Shown here piece after piece: positions 18,755 to 26,499 of a stretch of DNA of 64,000 nt (the first letter of the stretch is position 1; each line of letters begins with the position of its first letter). Origin of the DNA: Saprospiraceae bacterium (GTDB taxonomy: Bacteria; Bacteroidota; Bacteroidia; Chitinophagales; Saprospiraceae); contig JADJVK010000001.1 of the NCBI GenBank assembly GCA_016710625.1, forward strand, positions 124,001-188,000, written 5' to 3'. The position numbers and the translations under genes are program-made. The notes beneath the pieces are model-generated. The model worked only from the letters and a program-made list of their open reading frames with translations. It was not told the origin of the DNA and searched no databases.

Positions 18755-19635
18755 TTCAGTGAATTTCTATTTCTAGTTAGAAATGAATAACCGAACACAA
18801 CTCCCATTATCAACAAAACGCCCCAATAAAACTGTGGAGAAAGCTCCTTATTTTCATTCAAAATCAACCAGGCCAACAAAATGCCATAAACAGGCTCTAA
18901 ATTCAGAATGAAATTGGATGAAAAAGTAGAAATATGACGGAGGGACATCATGGACAACAAAAATGGCAAAGACGTACAAGCCAAGGCTAAAACTAGCAAG
19001 AAGACGAAGTCTTTTCCATCGGGAATAAATTGTTCGGTAGGGAAAAAATAATAGTAAAATGGCAAAATCAATGTTGTCAAAATCAAAACGCCATTGATTT
19101 CTAAATAGGTAACACTTAATGGGTCGGCAGTAGTAACGGCTTTTTTATTTAAAACCGAAAAAATAGCCGCTAAAAAAGCACCAATCAGCCCTACGACTAT
19201 CCCTGAAATCCAATTCAAATTGGTGTTCACGATTAATAACATGCCGGGCAAAATCAATAACCCTAATAAAATTTCTTTCCACTGAATTTTTTTCTTGAAA
19301 AATAGGGGTTCAATTATCGATGTCATCAAGGAAACCGTAGCCATGCAAACAACTGCTATCGAGGAGTTGGACAGTTTCACTGAGCCATAAAAACACAACC
19401 AATGGAGGCCTACCAGAAAACCAATACCAATAATTCTGATTTTGGTCTGCTTATCTACTTTTTTTATTCGGCTAAATTTCTTTAGCAAGAAAGATAAACT
19501 GAAGGAAGTGAGCAATACCCTCCACCACACTAGCTGCAAGGTGGACAAGGTAATTAGCTTACCCAAAACGGCAGTAAATCCCCACAACAAAACTGCTATA
19601 TGAATCTGTACAAACGATTTTTGAACTGTGTTCAT
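18751..19635 (-). CDS. EamA/DMT-family permease
   Basis: 294 aa with about ten membrane helices arranged as two EamA repeats, starting near FVQIHIAVLLWGFTAVLGKL and WISGIVVGLIGAFLAAIFS. It should export or import a small metabolite such as an amino acid or its derivative; the substrate cannot be read from sequence. The start abuts the DUF58 stop (0 bp gap) and the end overlaps the VanY-like gene, so it is embedded in the operon. The C-terminal tail is short and polar (LTRNRNSLK). Confidence 0.82.
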   Translation of the reverse strand: MNTVQKSFVQIHIAVLLWGFTAVLGKLITLSTLQLVWWRVLLTSFSLSFLLKKFSRIKKVDKQTKIRIIGIGFLVGLHWLCFYGSVKLSNSSIAVVCMATVSLMTSIIEPLFFKKKIQWKEILLGLLILPGMLLIVNTNLNWISGIVVGLIGAFLAAIFSVLNKKAVTTADPLSVTYLEINGVLILTTLILPFYYYFFPTEQFIPDGKDFVFLLVLALACTSLPFLLSMMSLRHISTFSSNFILNLEPVYGILLAWLILNENKELSPQFYWGVLLIMGVVFGYSFLTRNRNSLK

Positions 19636-20517
19636 TTATGCTGAATGTCGTTTTTGAAAAAAAGATTTTAGTTTGGGTAAATAGGGTTTTTCTGTATCAA
19701 TTTGTATTAAATCGCAATTGGAATGGATGAAATAGTTTGAAATTTCTGTATTTGATTTTTCGTAATCAGCTTGTTGGTTCTTTCGCCATTGAGCAGCCGA
19801 AGTATCTATCAACTCCCATTTTCCAGTTTCGATATTTTTGAATTCTACTAATCCTAAATCTGGAAATTTTTGTTCACTTATTTCATTGAATTTGATTCCC
19901 ACCACATCGTGAATTTTAGACATTACTTTCAATTGCTTCTCGAAGTTAATATCTTGAAAATCAGATAGAATAAAGCAGGTGCATCTTTGGTGTTGGTGTT
20001 TGATAAACTGAGAAATGGCGTCTCCAATATTGGTTTTAGCAATTTTGGGTTTTTGATTCAATATTTCTCTGATGATTCTCAACATCTGAGATGCCCCTTT
20101 TTTGGGTGGCAAATAAAAATCAAGTTTATCACTGAATAGCATCAAGCCAAGTTTGTGCTGGTAATGCAAAGCAGACAAGGACAAAACTGCAGCGACTTCG
20201 CTAATAAGTTGAAAACGATTTTGTTTGGATCCAAAATAGGAAGAACCGCTACAATCGACCAAAAAGAAAACAGTCAGCTCATGCTCTTCCTCAAATATTT
20301 TCACATAAGGGCTTCCAGATCTGGCAGTTACGTTCCAGTCTATCGATTTCACATCATCGCCATATTGGTAAGAACGCACCTCACTGAAGGTCATTCCTTT
20401 CCCTTTGAATGGACTGTGAGCATCACCCATAAAAAGGTTTTTGGACATATTTTTGGCTTTTATCTCCACTGTCCTAACCTTTTTAAGCAATTCTTTCAAA
20501 TCAGATGATGCCTCCAT
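19636..20517 (-). CDS. DUF58 domain protein
   Basis: 293 aa. The DUF58 core motif is at about residues 48-64 (VRSYQYGDDVKSIDWNVTARSG), preceded by GDAHSPFKGKGMTF. A von Willebrand-like fold follows with FLVDCSGSSYFG carrying a D-x-S-x-S site. The protein is soluble and cytoplasmic. DUF58 proteins usually act with a MoxR ATPase and BatA/B membrane proteins; here the BatA-like gene is three genes downstream, and no MoxR ATPase is in the window. It starts 5 bp after the methyltransferase-glycosyltransferase gene. Confidence 0.87.
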   Translation of the reverse strand: MEASSDLKELLKKVRTVEIKAKNMSKNLFMGDAHSPFKGKGMTFSEVRSYQYGDDVKSIDWNVTARSGSPYVKIFEEEHELTVFFLVDCSGSSYFGSKQNRFQLISEVAAVLSLSALHYQHKLGLMLFSDKLDFYLPPKKGASQMLRIIREILNQKPKIAKTNIGDAISQFIKHQHQRCTCFILSDFQDINFEKQLKVMSKIHDVVGIKFNEISEQKFPDLGLVEFKNIETGKWELIDTSAAQWRKNQQADYEKSNTEISNYFIHSNCDLIQIDTEKPYLPKLKSFFQKRHSA

Positions 20518-20522
20518 GTATT

Positions 20523-21947
20523 TTAATAAAATTTACATTTTCTCATTGCAAACAAACACATTTGCAACAACATAAACCCATGTTTGAACCTCGAAATATT
20601 CGTATCTCCATAGGTTCTGTCTTTATAACGAATCGGAATTTCAACGATTTTCAAATTCAATTTGTAAGCACCAAAAAGCAAATCGAAATCTCCAAATGGG
20701 TCAAAATCTCCAAAGAATTTTCGGTTGATTATCAATTTCTCATAATCCTTTCTGAACAGAACTTTCGTTCCACAAAGGGTATCTCTGAATTTTTGTTCCA
20801 ATAACCAAGTAAAAGCTTGGCTAAAAAACTTGTTGCCCAATCTATTCAAAAATCGCATCGCTTTTTCATCCATTGCATACACCAATCTCGATCCATTGAT
20901 AAAATCTCCTTTGTATCCAGCGATGGCATTATAAAATTTCGGTAATTCCTCAGGAGGCATCGTTAGGTCTGCATCCAAAATCATCAAAATATCACCAGTT
21001 GCCATGCCAAATCCTTTTCGAACGGCATCGCCCTTTCCTTTACCAGATTGTTGGGTGATTTTGATATTATGAGAATGATCGTATTTCTGTTTGATTTTTT
21101 GGATGGCATCCCAAGTATCATCTGTCGAATTGCCTTCTACAAAGAGAATTTCTTGGTTTTTAGAGAATTTTGGCATTCTCAAAATGGCATTTTCTATATT
21201 TCCACTTTCGTTCCTTGCAGGAATAACAATTGAAACGGAATACCTGCTATCCAAATCTTCTTCGCTATCCGGGAAAGGCATGGCGAATGAAAACATATTC
21301 AGACACAAGGATCTCAACAAGGGCAATTTTGCAAAATACTTGTTGAAAAGAAAGGAAATGATCGGAATATTGAATGGAATCAAAGTCCGTCTCACTTGTC
21401 TGTACACGTCAAAACCAGCCAAGTACAAAAGATTGTTGATATCAAAATGGGTCAACCAATTCTGTTGCGGCGATTTTGTTTTTAGTCCCAAAGTTTCAGC
21501 GAATCCCAACAGCGGCTCCCAAGTTGTATTGTAGTACGAAACGATTACTTTCGTATTGGGGTGACACACTTTTTTGATTTCGCTAAAAACATGTTGAATA
21601 TCATCCACGAATCCAATTAGATTGGAAAGGATTATCACGTCGTAAGTGCCTTCTAATTGAATATTATTGGCATTCATGACTTTCAAATCAAGGGTTGGAA
21701 AACTTGCTTTCGCTACAGAAATCATCCCCTCAGAGTAGTCAATACCTGTCTTTTTAGCTGCTACTAGTTCATTTAGCATTTCCCCAGTGCCACAACCAAT
21801 CTCTAAAACAGAAGAATTTTCATGGACAAAATATTGTACATAATTGGTAATGTCATTCCAGTAGTAACGATGTCTTTTTCTAATTTTTTTTCTGTTTGGG
21901 GCTTGTTGCTGAAAGTAATCGAGGTTTCTAGTATCTAATTGTTTCAC
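20523..21947 (-). CDS. Fusion of SAM-dependent methyltransferase and GT2 glycosyltransferase
   Basis: 474 aa with two domains. Residues about 1-200 are a class I methyltransferase: SSVLEIGCGTGEML at 45-58 is the SAM motif I and YDVIILSNLIGFV near 102-114 is motif IV. Residues about 235-474 are a GT2 domain resembling dolichyl-phosphate mannosyltransferase: SIVIPARNESGN, EGNSTDDTW, GKGDAVRKGF and DAD at 325-327, then FINGSRL and DTLCGTKVLFRK. It probably makes a lipid-linked sugar for a membrane glycosyltransferase; the GT39-like gene lies 53 bp upstream in the same direction and fits as the user of that donor. No C-terminal membrane helices are seen. Confidence 0.85.
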   Translation of the reverse strand: MKQLDTRNLDYFQQQAPNRKKIRKRHRYYWNDITNYVQYFVHENSSVLEIGCGTGEMLNELVAAKKTGIDYSEGMISVAKASFPTLDLKVMNANNIQLEGTYDVIILSNLIGFVDDIQHVFSEIKKVCHPNTKVIVSYYNTTWEPLLGFAETLGLKTKSPQQNWLTHFDINNLLYLAGFDVYRQVRRTLIPFNIPIISFLFNKYFAKLPLLRSLCLNMFSFAMPFPDSEEDLDSRYSVSIVIPARNESGNIENAILRMPKFSKNQEILFVEGNSTDDTWDAIQKIKQKYDHSHNIKITQQSGKGKGDAVRKGFGMATGDILMILDADLTMPPEELPKFYNAIAGYKGDFINGSRLVYAMDEKAMRFLNRLGNKFFSQAFTWLLEQKFRDTLCGTKVLFRKDYEKLIINRKFFGDFDPFGDFDLLFGAYKLNLKIVEIPIRYKDRTYGDTNISRFKHGFMLLQMCLFAMRKCKFY

Positions 21948-22000
21948 AAATTTTTAGTTTTGAATATAATTTAGGCAAAGTTAATGCCAAGGATAATTTA

Positions 22001-23746
22001 TTATTTTATGGGTGCTGGAATAGGTTGCATCGGATTTTCCACTATTTTCGAGTAGTCAATTTCGTACAACTGCGATTTTTCAACAGTCCCTTCTTGGTGC
22101 ACCATTTTCAATGAGCCCGGATATTTCTGATCGATAGGAGCCAAATATCTATGGATGGTATTCACAAAAGAGCCCTCCACATATTTACTAGGATCCATTC
22201 TCAATTCCGCTAAAATAACATGAGTTACTTTATTCGTTTTCAATGCATTAATCAAAGTATCTGCATTATTAGAAGTCGTTTTGAAAATTGGATAAAATGC
22301 TTTTCCATTTGCATAAATGAAGGACATTGAATTTTTTCTACAAGCCACATAGCTTTCTTTTGGCAAATTTTTCTCACACCATTCACTCATTTTCAAATAA
22401 TTTACCCAATCATTTGAGTAGCCAGCATACTTATTTCCACTCAAGTTTTCTGCTAAAATGGGGGTGTTTTTTTGCGTTTCTGATAAGGTAATACTAAAAT
22501 TTCTAGCAAAAAATATGATAGCAATAATCAAAAAAGCAATTTGCATGGCTGAAAGAGACTTGTTGTCCATCAAAGCATAGATGCCATAAAAGAACGAAAA
22601 CAATATGTAAGGCAAAAAGATCATCACCAAACGACCTTGTCCCCAATTGGTATGCAAAGCAAAGAACGTCACTCCTGTCAGAACACCAGCATAGATAATA
22701 GCTGCTTGAAATGCTTTATTTTTCTTTTTTATTGCCCAAAGTAAGCCTGTAACAAAAAGTAAAATTGTAAAAACGGTAATTCCTGTGCTATATTGAGAAT
22801 CAGGATTTCTAAATCCTAACATTTCCCAAAGTTTGGAGGAAAGATATATCTCTGCATTCGTCCAAAATCTAGAGAAGAAATCTGCAACGGTAGCCTGTCC
22901 TTTTCCTGGATCATAAAAATCCTTTTGGAACATGGCATTTCCTTGTGAGGCAACTTGGCTAGCTCCTTTCCAAATCATTTTTTTCAATCCTTCTAGCGGA
23001 AGAGTTACTGCGATAAAAGTCAATAATGAAAACAAAGATGCTTTCCAATCTTTTTGGAACAAAAAATAAACTACCACAGCCAAAATAGCTCCTGCTGCCA
23101 CACTTCTTGCCATAAACAAAAAGTAGGTTACCAAAGCCAACCCAAGGTATTGTTTCCAATTTTCTTTAATGCCACTTCCATTCACTGCAATATGATCCGT
23201 TAATTTGAAAAACGAAAGGAAGAATAGCCCTTGGATCATACTAAAAAAAGCCTCAGTATAAGTCAAACTTGCATGAGCCAAGAAAGCAGAATTGGTGGCA
23301 ACGATCAATAAGGATAAAAATAAAATAGTGTATGGAATGCGGCCAACGAATGCTTTATAGTTAAAATAGATACCCAAAACAAAGAAAATGACCGATAAGG
23401 ATTTGAGCAGGATTACATTGATTCCAAACATCTTGATGGGCAAAGCCAAAATCATAGGATATAGAGGAGCATTTGCTCCATGCCAAAATCCGAAAAAGTC
23501 TTTTGCATAATTATATCCAGATTCGATATACATGGAATCGTCAAAACCTGTGGACATTTTCACATCAAATAATAATATTGCAAACAGCGCTGCAATCCCA
23601 GTAATGAGGATGCTGAAGAGGTTTTTTCTTTTTTCAAAATATCTTTCTAGCCATTCAAAAATAGTAGTATTAGCGGTTGTTTCCACTAATTTTCCACTTT
23701 CTTTTTCATTACTTTTTGATGGTATCTGTTTTTTTGACATAAACAA
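22001..23746 (-). CDS. Membrane glycosyltransferase, ArnT/PMT (GT39)-like
   Basis: 581 aa, integral membrane. After a soluble N-terminal tail (residues 1-37), about ten to twelve helices follow. The first periplasmic loop has STGFDDSMYIESGYNYAKDF and HGANAPLYPMILALP, matching the acidic catalytic loop and G-x-x-P-L region of ArnT/PMT-like enzymes, which take sugars from polyprenyl-phosphate donors. A soluble C-terminal domain of about 140 residues follows the last helix. It is the first gene of the minus-strand run. The acceptor (lipid, protein or peptidoglycan) is not known. Confidence 0.75.
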   Translation of the reverse strand: MFMSKKQIPSKSNEKESGKLVETTANTTIFEWLERYFEKRKNLFSILITGIAALFAILLFDVKMSTGFDDSMYIESGYNYAKDFFGFWHGANAPLYPMILALPIKMFGINVILLKSLSVIFFVLGIYFNYKAFVGRIPYTILFLSLLIVATNSAFLAHASLTYTEAFFSMIQGLFFLSFFKLTDHIAVNGSGIKENWKQYLGLALVTYFLFMARSVAAGAILAVVVYFLFQKDWKASLFSLLTFIAVTLPLEGLKKMIWKGASQVASQGNAMFQKDFYDPGKGQATVADFFSRFWTNAEIYLSSKLWEMLGFRNPDSQYSTGITVFTILLFVTGLLWAIKKKNKAFQAAIIYAGVLTGVTFFALHTNWGQGRLVMIFLPYILFSFFYGIYALMDNKSLSAMQIAFLIIAIIFFARNFSITLSETQKNTPILAENLSGNKYAGYSNDWVNYLKMSEWCEKNLPKESYVACRKNSMSFIYANGKAFYPIFKTTSNNADTLINALKTNKVTHVILAELRMDPSKYVEGSFVNTIHRYLAPIDQKYPGSLKMVHQEGTVEKSQLYEIDYSKIVENPMQPIPAPIK

Positions 23747-23773
23747 TTACGATTGTATGATTATTAGTTGGGC

Positions 23774-23781
23774 AAAAATAA
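23774..23781 (-). promoter_or_regulatory. Bacteroidota -7 element before the GT39-like operon
   Basis: On the minus strand the sequence reads TATTTTTG, a TAnnTTTG match, 28 bp before the ATG at 23746. No TTG is found at the usual -33 distance. It would drive the six-gene run down to 15861. Confidence 0.35.
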
Positions 23782-23917
23782 AGAATTTATTAATTTAATT
23801 ATAATATAATGCCTTTCAATTGGCTATAACGATAATGTATGAAATAAAAAATGCTAAAAATAATTTTAGAAAAGTTAGTTATAAGACAAAATTAGAAGAA
23901 AAAGAAAAGAACTGAAT

Positions 23918-24340
23918 TTATTGCAGCTTATCAAAAGTCAATTCTCCGAATTGGCTGGATTTTGTTTTAAATATAATTTTTTCCAGTTTGTTATCAATTT
24001 TTACTTCAATTTGCTCAATAACTCTTGCATTTTCACTTTTTATAACTTTTAGAGAGCCATTTTCTCGCTTCAATATATAAATTTCCCAACATGGAATACC
24101 CGAACATCCAACGATCATAACTAAGGAATATTTACAATCTTTAAAAGAAAAACTTTCTATTTATACTTGAGAAAAAGGCAGTTGCTTTTTACCCCATTCT
24201 TCCAATTGAACCGAATCTTTAAAAAAGTGTGGTTGGATTGCATCTGAGGATTCCCATTTTAACTCATTAGTGATAAAGTCTTGAGAATATGATTTTAATG
24301 CAAACAAAACGAACAATAGAAATAGTATTGGTTTTTTCAT
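23918..24340 (-). pseudogene. Small secreted protein gene with one in-frame TAA
   Basis: An ATG at 24340 opens a frame with a clear signal peptide (PILFLLFVLFALKSYSQ) and continues 59 codons to QLPFSQV. A TAA stands at codon 60 (24161-24163), and the same frame then runs on for 80 codons to a TAA at 23918, with convincing protein (KDCKYSLVMIVGCSGIPCWE, ending FGELTFDKLQ). No shift is needed to join the two halves, so a single base change explains the break. It is probably periplasmic or secreted, and its function is unknown. A second start at 24118 would give only the last 66 residues without the signal. Confidence 0.6.
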
Positions 24341-24345
24341 GTCTA

Positions 24346-24895
24346 TATTTATTTTTCACACCTTGTTGGTTTCGTAAATTGCTCTGTTTCCTCAAGTATT
24401 TCTCTCCTTTAATACTTTTTGTTTTTTATTCTCCGTAAATTGTTTTAATTTCCTGTAAATTTTTAAACTTCCACTAAAATTATCATCTTGGTCAATTAAA
24501 TTTATTAAAATTTCTTCATTTTTAGAATATGATTCATTGTTTCCTTGTCGCCAATCTTCAAGCAAAATTATTAAGGATATATACAATATTCAATTTACTT
24601 TCAAAGCCAATCAAATTATCAGAAAACAAGAGCATATTGACTAAAGTCTCTTTATGCTTTAATGTTTCTGTATAAAAAGTAGGAGCAATAGTCATTATAG
24701 TATCATAAAATTGTTTTGCTTCTACATCAGGCGTTATGAAAATTCTTGATTGAATATTGTTTCTATTTTCATATAGCCTTATCTAACTTTACAAAAGCTT
24801 CAAAGTACTGGTGTCGCATTTTTGCTTTTTTGTAAGCAAATTTCTTTTTTCAGTCTATATTTTCTGAGCAAAATTTATGTGTGAAAGAAAAAAAT
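24346..24895 (-). pseudogene. Degraded copy A of the 25 kb secreted-protein gene
   Basis: This stretch is a diverged direct repeat of the gene at 25170-25860. Positions 24601-24855 and 25520-25800 are nearly the same for long runs, for example both contain AAAGTAGGAGCAATAGTCAT and GCTTCTACATCAGGCGTTAT. The motif CACACCTTGTTGGTTTC occurs at the 3' end of both copies (24358 and 25179). Copy A lacks many single bases relative to copy B, so no frame is longer than 64 codons (24392-24586). It is a dead duplicate. The C-terminal third differs more between the copies. Confidence 0.65.
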
Positions 24896-25169
24896 AAGGT
24901 TTTATTTTTATGCTTTTAAATGGAGATTGTGTCTTCTTTTTTTTAATTGTAAACCTTTTCCTTTTCGTAGTTATCATTAGAATTCAAACAAATGTTGAAT
25001 CGTTTAGTTTTCCTTTTTCCCCTAAAAAATTGGGTAGATTTATTCATTACCTTTTCTAATAAAACCTTCAATTTAGACTATTGTATTATTTTCTCTTTAA
25101 ATTTCAGTTGGGCACCGGCCTCCAAACCTCTTTAAACAAAACGCGGGTTATTGGTTTTTATCACTATAT
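24896..25169. other. Spacer between the two repeat copies
   Basis: About 270 bp, very AT-rich with long T runs. I see no gene, RNA or promoter I can support in it. The GC-richer patch near 25110-25145 (GGGCACCGGCCTCC) stands out against its surroundings but has no fold or frame I recognise. Confidence 0.4.
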
Positions 25170-25860
25170 TTATTTATCACACCTTGTTGGTTTCAGTAAA
25201 TATTGAACATCATACATTGTTTTAATAAATTCTTTCCAAATCTTCCAGAGAATTTCTTCTACTTCCTTTTCTAAATCTATATCTTTCTTGGATTTCAGTC
25301 GTTTTGAATTTGAGCAACTAGCTCATTTAATACAGTTTTCAAGTCATCAACAGTAGAAATATTTTCATCTTCCACATAAGTTTGTTCTTGGCAAGTAAAT
25401 TTTCAAGAATTATTCTATTCTTAGAATAAGATTTATAATTCTGATTAACTTGTCTAATGACATCCAAATATTCTTCGAAACATAAATTATAGAGTAATCT
25501 TACGATATTCATACGACTTTCAAAGCCAATCAAATTATTAGAGAACAAGAGCATATTGACCAAAGTCTCTTTATGCTTTAATGTTTCTGTATAAAAAGTA
25601 GGAGCAATAGTCATTATAGTATCATAAAATTGTTTTGCTTCTACATCAGGCGTTATGAAAATTCTAGATTGAATATTGTAATTTCTTATTTTCCATACAG
25701 CTTTATCTACCTTTACAAAAAGCTTCAAAGTACTGGTGTCGCAATGTTTTTGCTTTTTTTGCAAGCAAATTTCTACTTTTTTCCAGTCTATATTTTTCTG
25801 AGCAAAGCTAATATGAAAGAAAAAAAGTAGCATCCAAATATTTAATAACAACTTTAACAT
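25170..25860 (-). pseudogene. Copy B: secreted protein of unknown family, 3' end frameshifted
   Basis: The start is ATG at 25860, with a signal peptide WMLLFFFHISFAQ in residues 9-21. The uninterrupted frame ends at 25339 (173 aa). Moving one frame near 25385 gives TYVEDENISTVDDLKTVLNE, and another shift near 25300 gives KKDIDLEKEVEEILWKIWKE, ending at a TAA at 25170, the same relative place as the shared CACACCTTG motif. The intact protein would be about 230 aa, helical and secreted. It is duplicated upstream as copy A. I do not recognise the family. A three-gene family of similar size and style lies at 42341-44385, but I see no clear sequence match to it. Confidence 0.6.
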
Positions 25861-25901
25861 GAGTCTGGGTCTATTTTTAATATAAATAATGCCTTTAAAC
25901 T

Positions 25902-25940
25902 AAAAATGGCTTTAACACATTACGTGCTAAAACCATTTTT
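25902..25940 (-). terminator. Terminator downstream of recQ
   Basis: AAAAATGG at 25902-25909 and CCATTTTT at 25933-25940 form the outer stem of a hairpin, with AGCAC/GTG-type pairing inside. On the minus strand it ends in a T run, 23 bp after the recQ stop at 25963. It is nearly symmetrical, so it could act in both directions. Confidence 0.6.
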
Positions 25941-25962
25941 ATTATGTAAAATTGATATTTTA

Positions 25963-26499
25963 TTAGTTTGCCACCTCCGACAAAAATTTTATTCTGACCA
26001 ATTGTATTTCTTCCATCGTAATATCATCTTCTTTCAAAGCATGATAGGCTTCTACCGCTGAATCGGAGTCGGAGTCCATAAAATAATTATAGATATCTTC
26101 TCTCACATATTCATCAATCGTATCTTTCAAATAATAATCCAAATTCAGTTTTGTCCCTGAAATAACAATCGAATCCAATTCTTCGATTAGCTCATCCCAA
26201 GTCAGATTACTCGTTTCTGCAATATCAGGCAACGGAATTTTTCTGTCTATCCCTTGAATAATATGCACTTTAATCTTGGACTTGTTCGCAACCGTTTTTA
26301 ACACAAAATCAGTTGGTCGCTCTATTTCATTTTCTTCGACATACTTACTGATCAAGGCAACGAACTCCTTACCATATTTCAATGCCTTCCCTTTCGATAC
26401 TCCCGAACATTTTTCCAAATCCTCCAAAGTGATTGGATATTGGGTTGCCATATCCATCAAACTCGGCTCTTGGAAAACCACATAAGGCGGTACCCCCAT
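25963..26499 (-). CDS. recQ: C-terminal HRDC part of RecQ, separated by a frameshift
   Basis: 178 codons beginning MGVPPYVVFQEPSLMDMA, which is the middle of the RecQ HRDC domain and not a natural N terminus. The segment EDLEKCSGVSKGKALKYGKEF is the HRDC helix pair, and the rest is a C-terminal helical extension seen in Bacteroidota RecQ. It overlaps the helicase part (26457-28163) in another frame. Adding one A to the A6 run (26499-26504 on this strand) joins the two as ...KRVGKKMGVPPYVVF..., giving a normal 730-aa RecQ. Expression as a separate protein is unlikely. Confidence 0.8.
   Translation of the reverse strand: MGVPPYVVFQEPSLMDMATQYPITLEDLEKCSGVSKGKALKYGKEFVALISKYVEENEIERPTDFVLKTVANKSKIKVHIIQGIDRKIPLPDIAETSNLTWDELIEELDSIVISGTKLNLDYYLKDTIDEYVREDIYNYFMDSDSDSAVEAYHALKEDDITMEEIQLVRIKFLSEVAN

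Noticed and set aside
24392..24586. A separate 64-aa gene
   Set aside because: It is a piece of the degraded copy A, in line with the C-terminal part of copy B, and its ATG is inside the protein.
24896..25169. A small RNA gene in the spacer between repeat copies
   Set aside because: I found no promoter pair or terminator there and no stable fold; only one small GC-rich patch is seen.
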